A stretch of DNA of 64,000 nucleotides, taken from Rhodovarius crocodyli. GTDB taxonomy: Bacteria > Pseudomonadota > Alphaproteobacteria > Acetobacterales > Acetobacteraceae. Location of the stretch: the NCBI RefSeq assembly GCF_004005855.1, contig NZ_SACL01000004.1:434001-498000 (forward strand). The letters are read 5' to 3'. Made by a program: the position numbers and the translations under genes. Shown in pieces: positions 1-7,695 of this stretch. Below the pieces are notes generated by a model. That model was given only the letters and a program-made list of their open reading frames with translations. It had not been told where the DNA came from and made no database searches. Positions within the stretch are counted from its first letter, which is position 1. Each line of letters opens with the position of its first letter.

Positions 1-399
1 CACGCCGGAGATCGAGATCTGGCCCTCATAGGCGATGACCCCGCCAACCGGCTGAGCATAGCCCAGGTGCCCGTCGGCGCAGAGGGCGCCCGCCAGAACG
101 TTGCCCACGCTCATGCAGGTGCGCATCTGCTCGATGGTGCCCTGCTCATGGTCGCCGCACACCAGCAAAGGCGCGCTGGCGTAGCGCTCATCCTGCCCGG
201 AGACGCCGCGCGCCTCCTGGGCGGCAGCGGCGACGACCTCGGCGCGGGCGGTCGCGCGGAAGGTGCACCAGGCCGGCATGGAACGGCCTTCCTTGGTCTC
301 GTGCGGGACGCGGGCGTCCGGTTCCAGGCCAGCTGCGATCGCGAGTTCGCGGGCGCGGGCCTCGAAGGCGTCCGGGCGTCGTATGATGGGGTCGCTCAT
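1..399 (-). CDS. RtcB-family RNA ligase, N-terminal part (runs off window)
   Basis: The visible 133 residues start MSDPIIRR and end inside the conserved RtcB stretch ADGHLGYAQPVGGV...ISISGV, which in the family directly precedes the metal-binding D-x-x-C motif. RtcB joins 2',3'-cyclic phosphate (or 3'-phosphate) and 5'-OH RNA ends using GTP and Mn2+ and serves in tRNA repair. The manganese-binding residues lie beyond the window, so activity cannot be judged. An AAAGG Shine-Dalgarno sequence lies about 8 bases before the ATG. It is the last visible gene of the leftward operon that begins with the phage tRNA and tmk, which fits an RNA-repair role during infection. Confidence 0.75.
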   Translation of the reverse strand, partial: MSDPIIRRPDAFEARARELAIAAGLEPDARVPHETKEGRSMPAWCTFRATARAEVVAAAAQEARGVSGQDERYASAPLLVCGDHEQGTIEQMRTCMSVGNVLAGALCADGHLGYAQPVGGVIAYEGQISISGV

Positions 400-426
400 G
401 ACGAGGGGCCTTTCAGGATGGAAGGG

Positions 427-1251
427 TCAGTTGGCCCGGCGGCGCGCCTTGGGGCGCTCAGCATCGGGAAGGAAGTAGGAGGGCACTTGAGGGGCTTCCT
501 GCCCCGTGGCGCCGAGGAAACTGGTCATCACGCCAATGGCGCTGCGCGAGTGGGCTTCAGCGGCCACAAGGTGCTTGAAGATCTCCGGCGCGCTGTCCTG
601 CAGGGCCATGGCCGCCTTGATCGCGGCAGCGGCATGCTCGGGCGAGGCCTTCCAGCCGTCGAGCTCTATCCCGGAATCCGCCAGAAGCGCGGCCACACGC
701 GCCGCGCCGCCGGCAGCCCGCTCAATGCGGCCCTTCTCATACTCGAGCTTGTCGGCGACCCGGGCCTCAACCCGTTCGTTCACCGCAGCCTCGAACGCGC
801 TGCTGTACAGCTTGACCTGCGCGCCTTGGGCCGCGCGCAGGAGAGCCGCGACGAAGTGCTTCGGCAGCACCGATGCCCGATCGTGGCGGGGCGCCTGGCG
901 GGCGACGGTGATCTTCAGATCCCCGGCGACCGTCATCAGGCCCCAGCCCACGGGGATCGTGCTCACATCGACCTTCAGATACTCAGGGACGATGATCCAC
1001 CAGCAGTCGCAGTGCTGCGCGATGGCCTCGGCCTTCTCGGGGTTCAGCAGCTCGCGCTTCAGGTCGGACATGCTCACCTTGATCTCGAAGCCCTCGATGG
1101 CCAGCCCGCGGCTTGGCCACATGTTCATCATCACGGCGTCGGCATGGCGTTTCGTATGAGCGCCGGTGCCGTCCGCGACCTCGAACATGAGGACGCATTC
1201 CTGGCTGGGGTAGCGGCGGCGCAGCGCGTCGCGGATCATCTCGGCGTTCAT
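427..1251 (-). CDS. Predicted PD-(D/E)XK nuclease-like phage protein
   Basis: This 274-residue protein carries FEIKVSMSDLKREL near residue 55, an E-x-K core of the kind seen in MmcB-like and other PD-(D/E)XK phage proteins, followed by a CDCWWIIVPE strand and a WGLM segment that recur in such families. The second half (from about residue 150) is helical and alanine-rich and I do not recognise it. Its ATG overlaps the stop of the preceding gene by four bases (ATGA), so it is translationally coupled. Function as a DNA nuclease is inferred from the motif only. Confidence 0.6.
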   Translation of the reverse strand: MNAEMIRDALRRRYPSQECVLMFEVADGTGAHTKRHADAVMMNMWPSRGLAIEGFEIKVSMSDLKRELLNPEKAEAIAQHCDCWWIIVPEYLKVDVSTIPVGWGLMTVAGDLKITVARQAPRHDRASVLPKHFVAALLRAAQGAQVKLYSSAFEAAVNERVEARVADKLEYEKGRIERAAGGAARVAALLADSGIELDGWKASPEHAAAAIKAAMALQDSAPEIFKHLVAAEAHSRSAIGVMTSFLGATGQEAPQVPSYFLPDAERPKARRRAN

Positions 1252-2216
1252 GCCGCCGCCTCAGTCTTGGCGGCGCGATCAGCCTTCACCTTCTCCACCC
1301 AGGCCCGGATGGCCTGATAATGGACGCGGCACGAGAACGGGTATTCGTGGGTGCCGTAGTAGTCCTCCATCCCCAGCCGGTAGCAGAGGTCCGCCGCGTT
1401 CTCGGGGCCGCCATCGCTCAGGTGGCGTTCCAGAGCCTCCTTGATCTCCCGGCGCCCGGCGGCAGTGAAGATGCTCTCGGCGTCGTTGTAATCGAACTCC
1501 TGCCAGAGCCGCGCCCAGAGCTCCCACCCGTCCGGCACCTCGAAGAGGTCGGTCACGCCTTGCTTGCGCGCATCGAAGTCGCCAAAGCGCCGTTCCCTGC
1601 GCGGGATAGCGAGCGCCTGCGGCGGCTCGGGCAGGAAGTCGTCCTTGTTGGGGATGCCGACATCCTCTCCCGCCAGGCGTGCGCGTATTGCGGCCCTGGC
1701 TTCGTCTCGCCACTCCATCAGCGCCGGCGCGCGCTCCCGACGATATTCCTGCAGCTCTTGCCGGTAGCCGGAGGTTCGTCGACCGATGCCGTACCGCGGC
1801 CGGTGGCCATCCAGCATCTCCAGGGCGGGCTCATTGGCGGCCTGAATGATGAAGGCAGTCGTCGCCTCGGCCGAGAACTCCCGCTTGGCGCTGGACTTCT
1901 CCATGAGGTAGCTGAACTCAATGCCATCAAGCCACTTCAGCGTGCTCTCCAGCGTCCTCATGGCCTGGTAATGCGTGACATTGAAGGTGCCGAGATCACC
2001 GGCAATGGCCAGCGAGCCGGGCGTCCAAGTCACGCTGAAGGCGTAGTTGCTGTCCGCAAAGGTCTTCACCTTGGCCAGCTTCTGGGGGCCTTGCTGGCGG
2101 AACTGCACCGCCCGGTAGCGGGAGGCCATGTGCCAGGAAATGGACTGGCGCTCCGTCATCTCGTGGTTCTCGAACCAGGAGGCGATGCGCTTGTCGTCGG
2201 GGTCGGTCTTGGACAT
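1248..2216 (-). CDS. Hypothetical phage protein, 322 aa
   Basis: I chose MSKTDPDDKR as the start because the longer open frame upstream is proline/arginine-rich out-of-frame-like sequence that overlaps a small gene. The protein is rich in aromatic and charged residues (WHMASRYRAVQF, WARLWQEFDYND) and has no motif that I recognise, no signal peptide and no membrane segment. It sits between a 26-residue membrane peptide gene and the nuclease-like gene, in the same leftward operon. The Shine-Dalgarno sequence is weak. Confidence 0.6.
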   Translation of the reverse strand: MSKTDPDDKRIASWFENHEMTERQSISWHMASRYRAVQFRQQGPQKLAKVKTFADSNYAFSVTWTPGSLAIAGDLGTFNVTHYQAMRTLESTLKWLDGIEFSYLMEKSSAKREFSAEATTAFIIQAANEPALEMLDGHRPRYGIGRRTSGYRQELQEYRRERAPALMEWRDEARAAIRARLAGEDVGIPNKDDFLPEPPQALAIPRRERRFGDFDARKQGVTDLFEVPDGWELWARLWQEFDYNDAESIFTAAGRREIKEALERHLSDGGPENAADLCYRLGMEDYYGTHEYPFSCRVHYQAIRAWVEKVKADRAAKTEAAA

Positions 2217-2236
2217 CGGATGAGGGTTCCGAAAGT

Positions 2237-2317
2237 TCAGGGTGTCAGGCCGAGGGCCAGCAGCAAGCCCGCGACGGCGCCAAGCGCCATGCAGGCACGA
2301 AAGGCCAGGAGAACCAT
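2237..2317 (-). CDS. 26-residue single-span membrane peptide
   Basis: The frame begins MVLLAFRACM and continues as an almost entirely hydrophobic stretch to a TGA. The start codon shares one base with the stop of the upstream HTH gene (TGATG), the coupling seen throughout this operon. The length matches one membrane span. No function can be assigned. The frame could be chance, but its exact placement in an otherwise empty gap supports it. Confidence 0.4.
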   Translation of the reverse strand: MVLLAFRACMALGAVAGLLLALGLTP

Positions 2318-2817
2318 CAGGCGGCCATCGCGGCGCGCGAGGTGGCGTTGATCTGGCGTCTGGCGCGGGAGGCGAAGTAGGAGCGCATGCCGGCCATGGC
2401 GCGGGTCTCGCTCTCGCCCCTCTCGCGAAGGGAGAGGAACACCCGTTCCTCCTCGAGGCTGAGGGGGCGGATGGCAGGATGCTGCACATCGTCGGCGCCG
2501 CCGTCTTCGGGTAACGGCAAGTCCCCTGTCAGCCGGAAGCTCTGGATCATCTCTTCGACATAGCTCGGGTTCAGGCCGATCTCGCGAGAGATGGTGGTCG
2601 GCCCCTTCCCGGCCTTGGCCCGCTCGACAATCCAGCCCTTCAGCTGATGGTCTTCCTTCGCCTTGGGCAGAACCTTGGCGTTGCGCAGGGCGCCGAGGCA
2701 GCGGGAGACAAGGGCCTGGGCGATGCAGAGGTCCTTGGCGATCTGGGATGGCAGGCGGCCCATCTCATACAGGTCGAGAACTTGGTCCCGAGTGACATCA
2801 AGAGGGGATCTGGGCAT
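2317..2817 (-). CDS. Helix-turn-helix DNA-binding protein, 166 aa
   Basis: Starting at MPRSPLDVTRDQ, residues about 5-45 form a resolvase/sigma-like helix-turn-helix (LYEMGRLPSQIAKDLCIAQALVSRCL), and a second similar unit follows near residues 50-85 (GKGPTTISREIGLNPSYVEEMIQ). Longer upstream frames give arginine/proline-rich sequence typical of a shadow frame. Phage genes with this layout are often transcription regulators or terminase-small-subunit-like proteins; which applies is unknown. It overlaps the preceding 82-residue gene by 20 bases. Confidence 0.6.
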   Translation of the reverse strand: MPRSPLDVTRDQVLDLYEMGRLPSQIAKDLCIAQALVSRCLGALRNAKVLPKAKEDHQLKGWIVERAKAGKGPTTISREIGLNPSYVEEMIQSFRLTGDLPLPEDGGADDVQHPAIRPLSLEEERVFLSLRERGESETRAMAGMRSYFASRARRQINATSRAAMAA

Positions 2818-3046
2818 GGGGCGTCTCCTCGCCGTACACGACGGCGTCGATTTCGGTGGGGCTGGCGCCCTGGCGCAGGCCATTGACGCGAAGGGCGGTG
2901 CGAAGGCGGCCGAGTTCGGCCAGCAGCACCGCAAGGTCGGTCTTCTCGACCATGACCGTGCCGCCTCCCAGCATGGGCGGCAGGAAGGGGGACGAGAGGC
3001 GCTGGATCGCCGCCTGGACGACATCCCGGGTGGCGGCGGCCATCAC
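2798..3046 (-). CDS. Hypothetical protein, 82 aa
   Basis: MMAAATRDVV begins a short protein that overlaps the stop of the cytosine methyltransferase gene by four bases and runs into the HTH gene. It contains a leucine-rich helix (TDLAVLLAELGRLRTALRV) that could dimerise. I recognise no family. Its support is operon placement and normal amino-acid composition. Confidence 0.5.
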   Translation of the reverse strand: MMAAATRDVVQAAIQRLSSPFLPPMLGGGTVMVEKTDLAVLLAELGRLRTALRVNGLRQGASPTEIDAVVYGEETPHAQIPS

Positions 3047-4725
3047 GCCACCCGCGCACCGCGCAGCGCGGCCAGGCGGTGAACCACATTACGCTCGGCC
3101 AGGAGGCGGGCCATTCGCTTCGGCACGCTGTTGCCGATGAGCCGCATGGATTCCGTCTTGGACAGCGCGCGGGCGACGCCGTCGATGACGATCTGCTTCG
3201 GCAGCTCCAGCTCGTGCGCGGCGGCGGCCTCATGGGGCTCGAGCATCCGCATGCCGATGTCGTGCAGGATGTACTGCTCGCCGGCGAAGCTGGCCGTGAC
3301 CACCCCGAAGCGGGCCTTGGTCGTGACCGTATCCAGCGCCTGGGTGCAGGACTGCGAGACGCCGCCCTCGCCGTAGTATTTGGTCATGAAGGCGGCGACG
3401 GCGGCGATGTGGTTGCCGCCAGCGGTCAGGGTCGGCAGCGGATCCTGGGCCGAGAGCGAGGTACCGGTGCCGCGCAGGTGGGCGAAGTATGCCGCGCAGA
3501 CCTGCTGCTGCGTCCCCCGGGTGGTCAGGGTCGAGAGCGGCTTGCTGACCGGGTTCCCGATGTTCCCCAGGTTGTGCTGCGCCATCCAGGCGGCCACGAC
3601 CGCGTGCTTGCTGCTGCTGGCCACGACCGTGCCCAGAGGGGCCTGAATGTCGAGCGCGCGGGGCGCCTGGCCCGGCCGCTCGCCATAGCCCGTCTGGATC
3701 ATCGTGGCGGCCGCCAGCTTCGGCGCGATGACGGCGAACTCTCCGCGCTGCGCCGTGGTCAGTGTCGGCAGCGGCCCCGTGCTGGGATAGGACCGCGGGG
3801 GCCCGCTGTGGGTCAGCGGGATAAAGAACGGCTGCGGGTGGTCCAGCACCTCGCGCCGCAGGCCGAAGGCGATGCGCTGGTGCGTGGCGTCCACCAGGGG
3901 CTTCGGGCGCTCGAAGATGCTGGGGATCGGGAGCGACCAGTCAATGATGCTGTAGGCCGGCACCCAGGGCAGCAGACCACCCTTCCCTTCCTCCGCATGG
4001 CTCTGCACCGGCCAGGCCGGCGAGCTGCCGTCGAAGCTGAGCACGGCGAACCACCGGCGCCGCGTCGTGGGCACGCCGAAATCGGCACAGCACAGGTCGC
4101 GGTCCTGATAGGTGGCGCCCAGGCGCTCGAGGTGCTTTACGAAGGCCCGGAAGCTGCGGCCGAGCCGCCGCTTGTCGCGGACCAGCTGCTGCTGCTGGCG
4201 GGGCACGTGCTCGCCCTTCGCCGCTACGGTGTCGTCCAGCTTCAGGACGCGGCCGGTGGCCTTGTCGCGCTTGGCGATCAGCGGGCCCCAGCCCCGGATC
4301 TCGCGGACATTCTCCATCAGGACGATTTCCGGCCTGGTCTTCCCGACCCAGCGGCAGACCTGCCAGGCCAGCGACCGGACACGGGGGCTGCGCGGCGCGC
4401 CGCCCTTCGCCACGGAGTGGTCCCGGCAGTCTGGGCTTGCCCAGAGCACCTTCACCCGCCGCCCGCCAGTCGCCGCCACCGGGTCGATGTCGAAGATGTC
4501 GCCCTTCAGGTGCTTCGTGTGCGGGTGCAGCGCCTGGTGAGCGGCGATAGCCACTGCGTCATGGTTGACCGCCACATGCACCGGGCAGCCAGCCTCCTCG
4601 AGCCCCGCGCAAGCGCCGCCCAGCCCCGCGAACAGGACGACCGTGATCCCCTCGTCCAGCGGCCACTGGGCGGGGTTCGGTGCCGGCGGCCGACGGCGCC
4701 TGCGGAAGGACCCACCATCAGGCAT
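3043..4725 (-). CDS. C5-cytosine DNA methyltransferase (Dcm family)
   Basis: From MPDGGSFRR (560 aa) the family motifs appear in order: SAM-binding FAGLGGACAGLEEAG (about 32-46), the catalytic cysteine in ASPDCRDHS (C100), ENVRE (138-142), RRRWFAV, and a C-terminal IGNSVPKRMA. The SPDC form of motif IV, rather than PPCQ, is common in phage and large-element enzymes. It would transfer methyl from SAM to cytosine C5 in a specific sequence, plausibly to shield phage DNA from host restriction. The ATG lies inside the end of the RlmN-like gene (8-base overlap). No cognate restriction gene is adjacent, so it looks like an orphan enzyme. Confidence 0.9.
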   Translation of the reverse strand: MPDGGSFRRRRRPPAPNPAQWPLDEGITVVLFAGLGGACAGLEEAGCPVHVAVNHDAVAIAAHQALHPHTKHLKGDIFDIDPVAATGGRRVKVLWASPDCRDHSVAKGGAPRSPRVRSLAWQVCRWVGKTRPEIVLMENVREIRGWGPLIAKRDKATGRVLKLDDTVAAKGEHVPRQQQQLVRDKRRLGRSFRAFVKHLERLGATYQDRDLCCADFGVPTTRRRWFAVLSFDGSSPAWPVQSHAEEGKGGLLPWVPAYSIIDWSLPIPSIFERPKPLVDATHQRIAFGLRREVLDHPQPFFIPLTHSGPPRSYPSTGPLPTLTTAQRGEFAVIAPKLAAATMIQTGYGERPGQAPRALDIQAPLGTVVASSSKHAVVAAWMAQHNLGNIGNPVSKPLSTLTTRGTQQQVCAAYFAHLRGTGTSLSAQDPLPTLTAGGNHIAAVAAFMTKYYGEGGVSQSCTQALDTVTTKARFGVVTASFAGEQYILHDIGMRMLEPHEAAAAHELELPKQIVIDGVARALSKTESMRLIGNSVPKRMARLLAERNVVHRLAALRGARVA

Positions 4726-5668
4726 GGGCGGTGGCCACCGGAGCGTGGACCTCAGGCCGGCCGAACCCAATGGAGCGGCGCGCTTGGTCAGGGTTCTGGT
4801 TGGCCCATTCCTGGACGAACCAGAGCTGGCCACAGCCGCCGCCGATCGTGTCCTGGCCGGCGGGGTCGAAGACCCGGACATCAAAGCCGAGGCCCAGCAG
4901 CTTGTCGCCGAACCCGGTGGCCAGCCGGCGCTGGTGCTCATTCGTCGCGGGCAGGCCTTCCGACCTCTCGCAGACCACCGAGACCGTGGCGTTCCACACC
5001 GTGGGGTGGAAGAGCTTGGCAAGACGCTCGGCGTCGATGTCAGCGCTGTTCTCGTCGTGAGCGCAGTAGTTGAAGAACGGCCGGCGGCCGGTGGCCTGCG
5101 CCCACTCCGCGCCGCGCAGCGCGATGTCCCAGAGGCCCAGCTTGCGCTGGAAAGGGATCAGCTTGTCCCGGGCTTCATCGGTGCTCTCGTGCACGGAGAA
5201 CTGCAGCCCGACGGTAGGCACCCGGACGCTAATATCCACGACATCGGCGAAAGCCTTGCCGATATCGGGCGCCGAGGTCGAGATCAGCAGCGCCGCGCTG
5301 GGATACATGGCGTACAGCCGCTCGATGGCCGGGATCAGGCCGGCCAGGTTCAGCAACGGCTCGCCCATGGACATGAACATGATCTGCAGGCGCTTCATTT
5401 CGGCCGGCGCGACGCCCGTCTCGGCGATGCAGTGCTCGACCTGCGCCACGATCTCCTCGGCGCTGAGCGAGCGCGCGAAGAAATCGCCCGCGCCGCAGAA
5501 GCGGCAGCCCATCGGGCAGCCGCTCATGGTCGAGCAGCAGATGACGGTCCGGGTGGCATAGTCCGGGTAGCGGTAGAGTACCGCTTCGGCGACCGCCGTA
5601 TCCTTGGTGAAGACGAACTTCGAGACGTTCTGCGCGGGATCCTGGATCTCGCGGATGCTGTTCCACAT
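4718..5668 (-). CDS. RlmN-like radical SAM RNA methyltransferase, phage-encoded, lacking the N-terminal domain
   Basis: The 316-residue protein has the radical SAM cluster CPMGCRFC (C51, C55, C58), a cysteine seven residues earlier (C44) matching RlmN's catalytic C118, the MGEP loop (101-104), and GGGCGQL near the end with C279 matching RlmN's methylated C355. RlmN makes C2-methyladenosine in 23S rRNA A2503 and in tRNA A37. The usual N-terminal accessory RNA-binding domain is missing, since the host-type protein is about 380 residues. The start MWNSIREIQD was chosen because upstream sequence looks non-coding. It lies between a small gene and dcm, near a phage tRNA-Met, so a tRNA target is possible. 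Confidence 0.8.
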   Translation of the reverse strand: MWNSIREIQDPAQNVSKFVFTKDTAVAEAVLYRYPDYATRTVICCSTMSGCPMGCRFCGAGDFFARSLSAEEIVAQVEHCIAETGVAPAEMKRLQIMFMSMGEPLLNLAGLIPAIERLYAMYPSAALLISTSAPDIGKAFADVVDISVRVPTVGLQFSVHESTDEARDKLIPFQRKLGLWDIALRGAEWAQATGRRPFFNYCAHDENSADIDAERLAKLFHPTVWNATVSVVCERSEGLPATNEHQRRLATGFGDKLLGLGFDVRVFDPAGQDTIGGGCGQLWFVQEWANQNPDQARRSIGFGRPEVHAPVATAHA

Positions 5669-5727
5669 GGGGGGGCCTCGGGGGCAGGAAGGTTGCGTAT
5701 GGGCTGAGTGACGCCGGCATGGGCCGG

Positions 5728-6051
5728 CTACAGGTTGTCCTGCAGCCGCCCGGTGCAGTGGGCGAGCCGCTCTGCCAGGCTCTTCAGCGCCTCGATCTCG
5801 CATGACAGCTGATCCAGGAGGCTTTCCTCGCTGCTGCGCTTCTGGAGATCGCCAGCACCGCCGACAGGGGCGGGGCCGAAGGTCCTGTCCAGCTTGCGCT
5901 CCTGCTCGCTGACGTTGCTGCCAATGCGAGAGCTGATCTGGGAAAGCTCGCCGATGAGCGTGGCGAGACGCCCGGGCGGCCGGGGGGATTCATCTCCAGC
6001 GCCGGCGGAATAGCCGCCGAAGCCGCGCGGGAGGGTGCCCATGCCGCTCAT
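5728..6051 (-). CDS. Hypothetical protein, 107 aa, helical C-terminus
   Basis: The N-terminus is glycine-rich (MSGMGTLPRGFGGYSAG) and the rest is predicted helical (LATLIGELSQISSRIGSNVSEQ, LLDQLSCEIEALKSLAERLAHC), suggesting a coiled coil. It starts in a four-base overlap with tmk. I recognise no family. Confidence 0.55.
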   Translation of the reverse strand: MSGMGTLPRGFGGYSAGAGDESPRPPGRLATLIGELSQISSRIGSNVSEQERKLDRTFGPAPVGGAGDLQKRSSEESLLDQLSCEIEALKSLAERLAHCTGRLQDNL

Positions 6052-6809
6052 GCTGCCACTCCCTGCCGGCGCGGGGGCACGCCGAGCATCGCCCCCGCCC
6101 GCTCCCTCCGCTCATCAGACGCGGCCTGGAAGGCGCGCATCACCGCGAGGTGGGTCTGGGCCGCATCCAGGTTCGTCACGTCGATGGTCCGCACCACGCG
6201 GCCGTCGATCTGGAGGGGCGCGCGAAACGCATTGACGATGCGGCGGCGCTCCGACGCGAACTTCTCATCGAGCTGGTCGCTGAGCCGGTTCTCCGAGGAA
6301 AGTGACCAATTCGGCATCGCCGCCTTCCGCGCCCGCAGCCGAGCCTCAATGGCCTGCTCGTCGGCATCGAGGATGATGGTCAGGTCCGGCATGTGCCAGT
6401 CGCGGGAAGCGGCCAGGAAGACCTGCTCCACCACCCTGCCCTTGCCCGCCACCTGGTAGGCGAAGGTCGTGTCGATGTAGCGGTCACAGACTACGACGGG
6501 AGCCTGGAGCCCGGTCGGCAGCCGCCCATCCAGGAAGCCAGTCACGATGCGGTCCACCAGTGCCTTGTTGAGCAGGTGGGGCATGATCACGGAGCGCAGG
6601 TGCTCGCTGCGCGCCGCGGCCAGCAGATGCAGGGCCTCGAGCGGGGTGGCGGTCAGCAGGGCCTGCCGGGCGACGGCGCCCAGCCCGTCGTGACGCGGCT
6701 CGCCCGTCAGGAGCACGTTGAAGTTGGCGTTCTCCCGCAGCTTGTCGGCGAGCAGCTTCGCCTGCGTGGTTTTCCCGACGCCATCGGCGCCCTCGATCGT
6801 GATGAACAT
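6048..6809 (-). CDS. tmk: Thymidylate kinase (dTMP kinase), phage copy
   Basis: The P-loop GADGVGKTT is at residues 7-15, the GEPRHDG segment follows near 36, and the family signature CDRYIDTTFAYQ lies near 110. The enzyme phosphorylates dTMP to dTDP with ATP in the cytosol, raising dTTP for phage replication. At 253 residues it is longer than the usual 205-215 because of an insertion before the DRY motif and a C-terminal extension. It is the first protein gene after the phage tRNA in the leftward operon. Confidence 0.88.
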   Translation of the reverse strand: MFITIEGADGVGKTTQAKLLADKLRENANFNVLLTGEPRHDGLGAVARQALLTATPLEALHLLAAARSEHLRSVIMPHLLNKALVDRIVTGFLDGRLPTGLQAPVVVCDRYIDTTFAYQVAGKGRVVEQVFLAASRDWHMPDLTIILDADEQAIEARLRARKAAMPNWSLSSENRLSDQLDEKFASERRRIVNAFRAPLQIDGRVVRTIDVTNLDAAQTHLAVMRAFQAASDERRERAGAMLGVPPRRQGVAA

Positions 6810-6921
6810 TCGCGCCTCGCGGATGTGATTTCGGACAAGAAGGGTCGCGCCGCGGCAGTCTGTTTTGCGGCAGATAACTGCCGCGGCGCCTTGCCGCGCT
6901 GGAGGAGCGCGACGTTCGATC

Positions 6922-6998
6922 TGGATGCGGAAGTTGGATTTGAACCAACGACCTCCTGGTTATGAGCCAGGCGCGCTACCGGACTGCGCTATCCCGCA
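6922..6998 (-). tRNA. tRNA-Met(CAT), phage-encoded
   Basis: The minus strand folds into a full cloverleaf: acceptor TGCGGGA/TTCCGCA, D-arm GCGC/GCGC, anticodon arm CCTGG-CTCATAA-CCAGG, T-arm GTTGG/CCAAC, and an encoded CCA. The anticodon stem lacks the three stacked G-C pairs of an initiator, so it reads as an elongator or, if lysidine-modified, tRNA-Ile2. The first pair is U1-A72 and the discriminator is U, which is unusual. It stands at the head of the tmk operon. Confidence 0.9.
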
Positions 6999-7101
6999 AT
7001 GGCCCCCGGACGGCGTTTCGATCCCGCCCTCCAGGGTCCTGAGGCACCGGCCGGCTGACCCTCCGACCACCGACCCGCTCCTCATGAACGCAGTCGTAGA
7101 A

Positions 7102-7115
7102 CACATTAAAATGTG
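7102..7115. promoter_or_regulatory. Operator palindrome, copy 1 (CACAT-TAAA-ATGTG)
   Basis: The inverted repeat lies just upstream of the leftward tRNA-Met/tmk operon. On the minus strand it falls inside the 17-base spacer after a TTGACG hexamer, the place where a bound repressor would block polymerase. Extra ATGTG and CACAT half-sites occur at 7122-7156. Confidence 0.65.
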
Positions 7116-7128
7116 CCGTCAATGTGAT

Positions 7129-7440
7129 TTATGTGTTTCGACTGCGAAAAACACATGCTGGGAGATGACGCCGGTACTTGGCGGCCAAGCGGTCGATCTG
7201 CTGGATCTGGGCGGCCGAGAAGCGGGCCTCTCGGGCGCGCGCCAGCATGGCCATGCCGCGGATGAAGGGCCGATCAGTGGCGGCGAGGCGCCGCTCCACC
7301 TCACCCAAGGCGCGGGCCTTCGCGACGGCCTCTGGCGGAGCCAGGAAGGTGCGCTGAGGCGAGGCTGCCGTCGCCTTTGGCTTGTCGCGATGGTCCCTCG
7401 GGCGCGCCTGCAGCGGCAGGACGCCGAACAGGCCGGTCAC
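7129..7440 (-). CDS. Hypothetical protein, 103 aa (GTG start)
   Basis: The GTG start overlaps the stop of the upstream gene (GTGA). The protein is basic, with a helical, alanine- and arginine-rich second half (AVAKARALGEVERRLAATDRPFIRGMAMLARAREARFSAA is the region, residues about 40-80) ending IDRLAAKYRRHLP. Frame upstream of the GTG reads as a shadow of the neighbouring gene. I recognise no family. Confidence 0.5.
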   Translation of the reverse strand: MTGLFGVLPLQARPRDHRDKPKATAASPQRTFLAPPEAVAKARALGEVERRLAATDRPFIRGMAMLARAREARFSAAQIQQIDRLAAKYRRHLPACVFRSRNT

Positions 7441-7691
7441 GCGCGCAGGTGGCTGTTGAGCTTCGCCACCGAGGCTTCGAGGTTGTAGCTGATCAGCACC
7501 GCGCCAGGCGCCAGCTTCGCGGCGAACTGGCAGGCGGCTTCGGTGGCCGGGAGGATGATGGAGTGGACGCCGGGCACCATCAGCGCCAGGCGAGGGATGC
7601 CCCAGGCTTGATCCGTGGCGTCGTGGATAGCGATGGTTTTCGCGGCGCCGGCGCTGAAGATCTGACGCAAGGCGTGGGGAAGGAATTCCAA
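7437..7691 (-). CDS. Hypothetical protein, about 84 aa, start uncertain
   Basis: The coding frame lies between ssb and the next gene; I place the start at a TTG five bases after the ssb stop because no ATG is available near it. The sequence (KTIAIHDATDQAWGIPRLALMVPGVHSIILPATEAACQ region) has normal protein composition and ends SVAKLNSHLRA. Function is unknown. An internal ATG (MVPGVHS) would give a much shorter product. Confidence 0.45.
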   Translation of the reverse strand: MEFLPHALRQIFSAGAAKTIAIHDATDQAWGIPRLALMVPGVHSIILPATEAACQFAAKLAPGAVLISYNLEASVAKLNSHLRA

Positions 7692-7695
7692 GCAA

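Noticed and set aside
67-1317. A 416-codon rightward frame at the window start
   Set aside because: It is antisense to the coupled RtcB-like and nuclease-like genes and has the histidine/arginine/glycine-rich composition of a shadow frame.
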